A DNA stretch of 64,000 bases from Bacteroidota bacterium (GTDB lineage: Bacteria > Bacteroidota > Bacteroidia > UKL13-3), in contig JAZKBU010000001.1 of NCBI GenBank assembly GCA_040388375.1, forward strand, positions 186,001 through 250,000, in the 5' to 3' direction. This document shows, one piece after another, positions 43,328 to 47,834 of this stretch (its first letter is position 1; each line of letters opens with the position of its first letter). Position numbers and translations under genes: made by a program. The notes below the pieces were generated by a model that was not told where the DNA came from, ran no database searches, and saw only the letters and a program-made list of their open reading frames with translations.

Positions 43328-43480
43328 CCGCTAACGTTTTGCAGATTTGCGATGGGCGGGATTTTTACCACAAATGTTTCTTCGAAGCACTAAACTGTCT
43401 GCCAGCACTGAACTTGATACAAAGTACAAAGCTTCATTTAAGCACTGAACCCGCTTTTTTGCCAAACGCCTGTTATGTGC
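43328..43480 (-). repeat. attC-3
   Basis: Minus strand: R' GCACATAAC (43472-43480), L' region GGCGTTTGGC, internal GTTCAGTGCTGGCAGACAGT and TTCGAAG, return arm with GCAAATCTGC, spacer AAAAC, R'' GTTAGCGGTAAC. R' and R'' do not match each other beyond AAC/GTT, but R' matches the start of its own cassette (TTATGTAC at 44487) at 7 of 8. Confidence 0.82.
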
Positions 43481-43491
43481 TGCCCTTATTT

Positions 43492-44439
43492 TCATTCAGT
43501 CGTTACAAATTTAGTTATGTCTTTCGTCCACTCGTCTTTATATTTTGTCAAGTAATTCTCGTGACCTACGTTTTTATAAATTTTCAATTCTTTTCGTCCA
43601 TTCAAATTTGCAAATATTTCATCAATTTCAGCTTTACTAACTTTCTCCTCCTGCTGTCCATACATTAAAAGCGTTGGACAGGTAATTTTCTTTGCATATT
43701 CAGTCGGATTATGTCCGAAAGCCCAAAAGCCATTTTGCAGTCCGCCCCAAAAAACTAATAGTCCAGCCATTGGAAATGTCGGTGCATTCATTGTCTTAAA
43801 CCTTGCACAAACCGTTTGATACATTGAGCCAAATGGACACTCTATAATAATTCCTTTTGGTTTAATGGCTGAGTCGCAAATGGCTTTCATAATTGCAACA
43901 GAACCCATTGAAGTTCCGAAAAGGAAAATGTTTTTCTCTCCTTTTTCGGTCAAGTAGTCAAAGCAGGTTTTTACTTGTATAGATTCTAAAAATCCAATTG
44001 TTGTCTGGCTGCCTTCTGAACCTCCTGAACCCATAAAGTCAACTAAAAATGTATTGAATCCTTTTTCTCTAAACACTTCTGCTTTGTCAAGCATTGATGA
44101 TTTTTGTCCACCGAAACCGTGGAAGAGAATGACTGTCCCTCTTGGTTCTGCAACTTTAATATTCCAACATTCTATTTTTTTGTTGCTTTTTAGGTTTACT
44201 ATTTCAAAGTCGGATGAAGGTATTTTATCATTTTCTGGTCTTGGGTTGTTTACGCCAAAAATTATAGTTGAAAATTTTTGTCCAGTCGTGAGTTTCTTCG
44301 GGTCTTTAGTTTTTTCAGTTTTGCTGTCAACGAAGTGAGTGAATTTGTATGAATGAAAAATTGCAACAACATTCATTAGAACAAAGATGATTGTCAATGT
44401 CCAAATTAGTCGTTTTATTGTTTTTTTTCTATTACTCAA
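43492..44439 (-). CDS. cassette gene: membrane-anchored alpha/beta hydrolase
   Basis: 315 aa from a TTG at 44439. A longer frame from 44535 would run through attC-2 and is rejected. N-terminal membrane helix (LIWTLTIIFVLMNVVAIF), then an alpha/beta hydrolase fold: oxyanion HGFGG, nucleophile elbow FGTSMGSVAI (GxSxG), and late KNVGHENYLTKY with the catalytic His. Likely an esterase or acyltransferase-type hydrolase facing the periplasm. It begins 48 bases after the cassette boundary. Confidence 0.85.
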   Translation of the reverse strand: MSNRKKTIKRLIWTLTIIFVLMNVVAIFHSYKFTHFVDSKTEKTKDPKKLTTGQKFSTIIFGVNNPRPENDKIPSSDFEIVNLKSNKKIECWNIKVAEPRGTVILFHGFGGQKSSMLDKAEVFREKGFNTFLVDFMGSGGSEGSQTTIGFLESIQVKTCFDYLTEKGEKNIFLFGTSMGSVAIMKAICDSAIKPKGIIIECPFGSMYQTVCARFKTMNAPTFPMAGLLVFWGGLQNGFWAFGHNPTEYAKKITCPTLLMYGQQEEKVSKAEIDEIFANLNGRKELKIYKNVGHENYLTKYKDEWTKDITKFVTTE

Positions 44440-44479
44440 AAGTGTTAGTTTGTTTAAGGTTGTAGGGTTTGTTAGGGTT

Positions 44480-44611
44480 GTACATAACGTTTGTGTTTGC
44501 GCAGTGGTGGCTTCTTGAAACCGCGTCCTGTCCACGTGGGCAAACGTAATATAAAACTAAACTTCACACCTTGATGTCCCGCCACCATTGCGCAAACATT
44601 TTGTTGGCAGC
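44480..44611 (-). repeat. attC-2
   Basis: Minus strand: R' GCTGCCAAC (44603-44611), spacer AAAAT, L' GTTTGCGCAATGGTGGC, terminal part of about 65 nt, return arm GCCACCACTGCGCAAAC, spacer ACAAAC, R'' GTTATGTAC. The arms pair over 17 positions with one mismatch. R' is fully complementary (8 of 8) to its own cassette start TTGGCAGC at 45100. Confidence 0.92.
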
Positions 44612-44614
44612 TGT

Positions 44615-45073
44615 TTAATTTTCCAGATACTCAATCATTTGGTCTATGACTTTGTTGTCAGTGACCGTTACAGTCCCGCGTCCATTGGGAATACTTCCTA
44701 GTATAGTCGGAGCTGACATCACTTTGTCCCCAATTACAAAGCATATTTGTTTCCCAGTATTTCTCTCTGTCATTTCTTTAAATTTCAATGTCCCCGAGTC
44801 ATTGAGTTTGAAGTCCAATGAATAAACCCCTTGATCAAAATCTGATTGTACTCTTGTAATCCTGTCGAAATAGACAAATGAAATATAAGTCACAGTGTCT
44901 AACTTGAATATTTCGTCACTATTATAAAAATTAAGCTGTTTCCCATTTTCATTTATTTCATAAAGTCCCCCAATTTTGTCTTTATTAATTTTAATTGCAC
45001 CTGTCTGTCCGTTACAACTAGTCAAAATAAGTAGTCCCGATATAATTACTAATGTCGCGTTGAATATTCTCAT
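44615..45073 (-). CDS. cassette gene: lipoprotein with SecD P1-head-like domain
   Basis: 152 aa. Lipoprotein signal with LILTSC (Cys20). The C-terminal half (FKEMTERNTGKQICFVIGDK, then VMSAPTILGSIPNGRGTVT) closely follows the P1 head subdomain of SecD, where a thread of strands holds polypeptide during periplasmic translocation steps. Here it stands alone as a lipid-anchored protein, without SecD membrane helices. Whether it binds peptides is inference. Cassette start is 27 bases upstream, stop is 3 bases before attC-2. Confidence 0.75.
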   Translation of the reverse strand: MRIFNATLVIISGLLILTSCNGQTGAIKINKDKIGGLYEINENGKQLNFYNSDEIFKLDTVTYISFVYFDRITRVQSDFDQGVYSLDFKLNDSGTLKFKEMTERNTGKQICFVIGDKVMSAPTILGSIPNGRGTVTVTDNKVIDQMIEYLEN

Positions 45074-45092
45074 AGCTGTCCAAAATTAAATT

Positions 45093-45274
45093 GCTGCCAA
45101 CGGTTGACAGCTAAAGGAAGTGCGGAATAAATACTTCCTAACTGTCTTACCGCACTAAAGATATAAATAGTTCCGAAGTGAATTGCAAGCGCCAACAAAA
45201 AATTTATACCGCTGAAAAATTGCGCTTGCAGCTTGCACGAACTCCGCATTTTCCTTTAGGTGGTGTTATATGCC
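45093..45274 (-). repeat. attC-1
   Basis: Minus strand: R' GGCATATAAC (45265-45274), spacer ACCAC, L' CTAAAGGAAAATGCGGA, a 100-nt terminal part, return arm TCCGCACTTCCTTTAG, spacer CTGTCAACC, R'' GTTGGCAGC. R' is complementary over 9 of 9 positions to the start of its own cassette, TTATATGCC at the attI boundary, and not to its adjacent R''. Confidence 0.92.
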
Positions 45275-46177
45275 GTTTTTATTTTTTTTGGGTGTCTGTA
45301 ATAAAATTGACCTGTCTCGCAGTTTAGGATTAATTTCTAAGTTTTTTAAAATATTGTCTGCTTTTCCGTGTCCTAATTCTTTCGCTTGTTTAATGAAATT
45401 TATAGCTTTATTATATTCGTCTGTCTGTGTTAAAAGTTTTACTCCATATTGAAAAATACTTTCTTTTGTTACAGGATTATATGTAATGGTGTTTGTTTCA
45501 ATGTCAACCATAAAATAGTCATCAGCAACTTTTTTACTTTTGTATGACAGAATACTATTGATATGATAAACCCCAATTTTATTATTGTCAAGCCATTTTA
45601 ATTTGTCAAATTTCCGGAAGTCATAGCTACCTACCAATATTGATTTTATAAGATTATTTGTTTTGTCAAACACGTCAACATACAGTTTTCTATTTTCAAA
45701 ATCTTCATTATAAAATCCTTTCATTTGAACAAAATGTTTTTTGTCGGGACTTACTTTTCTTTCTTTGTAGTGCTTGTAAAAAACTATATTGTCTGCAAAG
45801 ATTTTGTCTTTTATTTTTTGAAAAGTGCTGATGTCAAAATTATATTTGTCTGAACAATTCTTTATTCCTTTTACAAATAAATTCAATAGTGCTTGCTTAC
45901 GTTCAAGAATATTCAAGTTTTTCAATTGGTCGTAGTCACAATAAACATAGCTGTCTAAACACAACCCTAATTCGCTTACATTGCCATCCAAACTTTTGTC
46001 AAATCCAAATTTGATTATAATTCTCCAGATATTATTTCCTACTTCAACCTTTCGTGGTAAGTATAAATTATATAGGTCTGAAATTAAATAACAAGGATCT
46101 AGTATTTTTTTTTGTTCTTCTTCTAATCCTTTTGTTAGGTCTACACGAGACATAAAGTCTTGTAAATACTTTCCCAT
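45266..46177 (-). CDS. cassette gene 1: hypothetical protein (303 aa)
   Basis: Soluble, Lys/Asp/Tyr-rich protein with no signal peptide. Middle strands (KLYVDVFDKTNNLIKSILVG, KIGVYHINSILSYKSK, ADDYFMVDIETNTI) look like a beta-propeller fragment or beta-sandwich; the C-terminal TDEYNKAINFIKQAKELGHG resembles a Sel1/TPR-like helix pair. No family recognised. It is the first cassette next to attI, hence by integron logic the most recently inserted. The final codons GGC ATA TAA are the R' box of attC-1. Confidence 0.65.
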   Translation of the reverse strand: MGKYLQDFMSRVDLTKGLEEEQKKILDPCYLISDLYNLYLPRKVEVGNNIWRIIIKFGFDKSLDGNVSELGLCLDSYVYCDYDQLKNLNILERKQALLNLFVKGIKNCSDKYNFDISTFQKIKDKIFADNIVFYKHYKERKVSPDKKHFVQMKGFYNEDFENRKLYVDVFDKTNNLIKSILVGSYDFRKFDKLKWLDNNKIGVYHINSILSYKSKKVADDYFMVDIETNTITYNPVTKESIFQYGVKLLTQTDEYNKAINFIKQAKELGHGKADNILKNLEINPKLRDRSILLQTPKKNKNGI

Positions 46178-46322
46178 AGTTTCAATTTTTCAGTCTATTA
46201 TGGTTGTCTTGCAAAATGGCATATAACTTGTTTATATGTGTGATGAAACCACATAAAAACACCCAAAAGTGGGTAGATATGTGTAGTTTTGGTTACATAA
46301 TATTATTCCAAATATAATTAAT
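46178..46322 (-). other. attI-like recombination site
   Basis: Lies between the integrase stop and cassette 1. The boundary reads AAACAAG|TTATATGCC on the minus strand; I recall the attI1 point as AAACAAAG|TT. Two 8-bp direct repeats ACACATAT (46234-46241 and 46277-46284 on the plus strand as ATATGTGT) could be recombinase-binding repeats, as DR1/DR2 are in attI1. A small hairpin lies between them. Confidence 0.75.
46255..46274 (-). terminator. weak terminator between integrase and cassette 1
   Basis: ACCCA-CTTT-TGGGT then GTTTTT on the minus strand. Short stem, weak. Would reduce read-through from the integrase into the cassettes. Confidence 0.5.
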
Positions 46323-46338
46323 TTACAAATCATCAAAA
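46309..46338 (-). promoter_or_regulatory. candidate cassette promoter (Pc-like)
   Basis: Minus strand TTTTG (46334-46338), 17 bases, TATATTTG (46309-46316), fitting the Bacteroidota TTTG/TAnnTTTG consensus. It overlaps the end of the integrase gene and points to the cassettes, like Pc in the integrase gene of class 1 integrons. A weak terminator lies downstream. Confidence 0.45.
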
Positions 46339-47360
46339 GGGCTTTTTATGTTTTGCAGGCTTTTGGTGCTTACGTGAGTATAAATTTCAGTAGTTTTGCT
46401 ACTGTTGTGCCCAAGTAATTCTTGGATGTATCGTAAATCTGTTCCACTTTCCAACAAATGTGTTGCATAACTGTGTCGCAACCAATGTAATGTTACCGGC
46501 TTGGTTATTTTACATTTTTCTAAAGCTTGCTTTAATACACTTTGTAAGCTTTCAGCTGTATACTGTTCACCCTTTTTTTGTCCTTCAAATAACCAAATTT
46601 CGGGCTTATAACTTTTATAGTAATCTCTTAACAAGGTAATTAATTTATCACTAATTGGCGTTATTCTGTCTTTCTTTCCTTTCGATTGTTTAATAATTAA
46701 TAGGTTTCTTTTTGAGTTAATGTGCTCAGGTTTTAAACTCAACAGTTCGCTTCTACGCAATCCACAGGCATAAATTAAGCTCAGCATGGCTTTATGTTTT
46801 ACATTTGTTGGTGCTTCTAGTATTGCTTTTATTTCTTCTTTACTCAATACATTCGGCAATAGCTTTTCTCTTTTGGGGCGGTGAACCAATTCAACGTTGA
46901 TGGTAGCTCCTTGTATTTGCCTGTAAAATAATTTGACAGCATTCACTACCTGGTTTTGAAACGAAGAAGAAAACTTATTTTTTAAAATATAGTCATTATT
47001 AAATCCAATCACATCCTCATTAGTAATTTGTTCTATTGGCTTATAATGATAATATTTTAAAAATGTATGTAATGCATCCGAATATGTTTTAATGGTATTT
47101 GCACTATATCTTTTTGAACTAAGCCATCGTTTAAATTGTTCTATTTTTTGTAAATGTATATCACTTAATACAATTGGTAAATCAAGTTTAAACCTCAATC
47201 GGTTTTCTTCCGTATCAGGCAAGTGCCACGCTTTTAGCGTTTGGCTCCACCTAACCCCATCTAGCTTTTTTATGCGTGCTATCCATTCTGCATTTTTCTC
47301 AAAATAAATGGCAATTCTTTTTACGCCTTTGTGTTTTATGGGTTCTGCTTTCCAATCCAT
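46323..47360 (-). CDS. integron-like tyrosine recombinase without IntI domain
   Basis: 345 aa. N-terminal extra domain (about 1-60; GVRWSQTLKAWHLPD), SAM-like core-binding domain (about 65-160), catalytic domain with all six residues: Arg202 (CGLRRSELL), Lys227 (SKGKKDR), His292 and Arg295 (HWLRHSYATHLL), His318 (LLGHNS), Tyr327 (TTEIYTHV). The end (IKSPFDDL) resembles IntI ends (RSPLDAL). About 60 residues separate KKDR from HWLRH; IntI1 has about 105 there because of its extra attC-binding domain, which is absent here. The gene lies directly beside the attI-like site and points the same way as the cassettes, the reverse of class 1 integrons. Confidence 0.88.
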   Translation of the reverse strand: MDWKAEPIKHKGVKRIAIYFEKNAEWIARIKKLDGVRWSQTLKAWHLPDTEENRLRFKLDLPIVLSDIHLQKIEQFKRWLSSKRYSANTIKTYSDALHTFLKYYHYKPIEQITNEDVIGFNNDYILKNKFSSSFQNQVVNAVKLFYRQIQGATINVELVHRPKREKLLPNVLSKEEIKAILEAPTNVKHKAMLSLIYACGLRRSELLSLKPEHINSKRNLLIIKQSKGKKDRITPISDKLITLLRDYYKSYKPEIWLFEGQKKGEQYTAESLQSVLKQALEKCKITKPVTLHWLRHSYATHLLESGTDLRYIQELLGHNSSKTTEIYTHVSTKSLQNIKSPFDDL

Positions 47361-47374
47361 TCTACAAACATAAA

Positions 47375-47424
47375 AAATGTGAAATAAAAAATACTACCAA
47401 AGCTAACCCAACAATTTCACATTT
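47375..47424 (-). promoter_or_regulatory. integrase promoter with flanking inverted repeat
   Basis: AAATGTGAAAT (47375-47385) and ATTTCACATTT (47414-47424) are exact 11-bp inverted repeats. Between them the minus strand has TAGCTTTG (47398-47405), a TAnnTTTG -7 box. No good -33 box seen. The arrangement suggests a repressor or activator controlling the integrase, whose ATG is at 47360. Confidence 0.55.
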
Positions 47425-47598
47425 GTTTAAGTAAATGTTTTAGTAAAAAATAAGTATGCTTGATTTTTTTGCTATTGTTTGACTTTTAAATACTATGATT
47501 ATTTCTAATACCACAATGTGCCAAATTTGCACTTGGTTACGAAGATTTGTTGTGGTTTGCTTGACTCGAACTTGGCTATGTTTAGCCGAAGGATTTTG

Positions 47599-47637
47599 TA
47601 TACAATCACTCACAGGATGCTAGCGAGTGCGGGAATT
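47599..47637. repeat. type 2 palindromic repeat
   Basis: TATACAATCACTCACAGGAT then GCTAGCGAGTGCGGGAATT. Degenerate hairpin; same right half (CGAGTGC.GGGA) as 41071 and 47672. Confidence 0.65.
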
Positions 47638-47671
47638 GGCACAAGCAAAAAATATAAAACCAGAGGCTTTT

Positions 47672-47713
47672 GTATATACTCACTAGCGGGACGCTAGCGA
47701 GTGCAGGGAATTG
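47672..47713. repeat. type 2 palindromic repeat
   Basis: TATATACTCACTAGCGGGAC then GCTAGCGAGTGCAGGGAATT. Core hairpin CTAGCG-GGA-CGCTAG; compared with CTCGCA-AGA-TGCGAG at 41083, both arms changed together, so pairing is conserved. Confidence 0.75.
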
Positions 47714-47743
47714 TGATTGGAGATGACACAAACCACGGACAAA

Positions 47744-47768
47744 AGACGTGGCGTGCAACGTCTCTACG
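47744..47768. repeat. type 3 palindromic repeat, island right flank
   Basis: AGACGTGGC-GT-GCAACGTCT followed by CTACGG, same orientation as 33626-33650, one arm mismatch. Confidence 0.75.
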
Positions 47769-47776
47769 GTTGGTTA

Positions 47777-47817
47777 TAAAAAAACGCCATTGAATGCTTT
47801 TCAATGGCGTTTTTTTA
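47777..47817. terminator. terminator of the OmpA/TSP3 gene
   Basis: 13-bp perfect stem AAAACGCCATTGA / TCAATGGCGTTTT (47781-47793, 47801-47813) with A and T runs outside. Confidence 0.9.
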
Positions 47818-47834
47818 TATTATTTGAATGTGTA

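Larger units (their letters stand above)
47361..47834. other. non-coding right flank of the island
   Basis: 474 bp without a gene. It holds the integrase promoter region, two type 2 palindromes, one type 3 palindrome and the terminator of the OmpA/TSP3 gene. Confidence 0.75.

Noticed and set aside
43321-43371. Longer start of the RCC1 protein (43371)
   Set aside because: It crosses the cassette boundary at 43334; the ATG at 43320 is followed by a good signal peptide.
44440-44535. Longer start of the alpha/beta hydrolase frame (44535)
   Set aside because: It would lie within attC-2; the cassette boundary at 44487 requires a start at or after that point.
46323-47360. Calling the recombinase a true IntI
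   Set aside because: The C-terminal tail resembles IntI, but the IntI-specific domain between the Lys motif and HxLRH is absent, so the neutral term integron-like recombinase is used.
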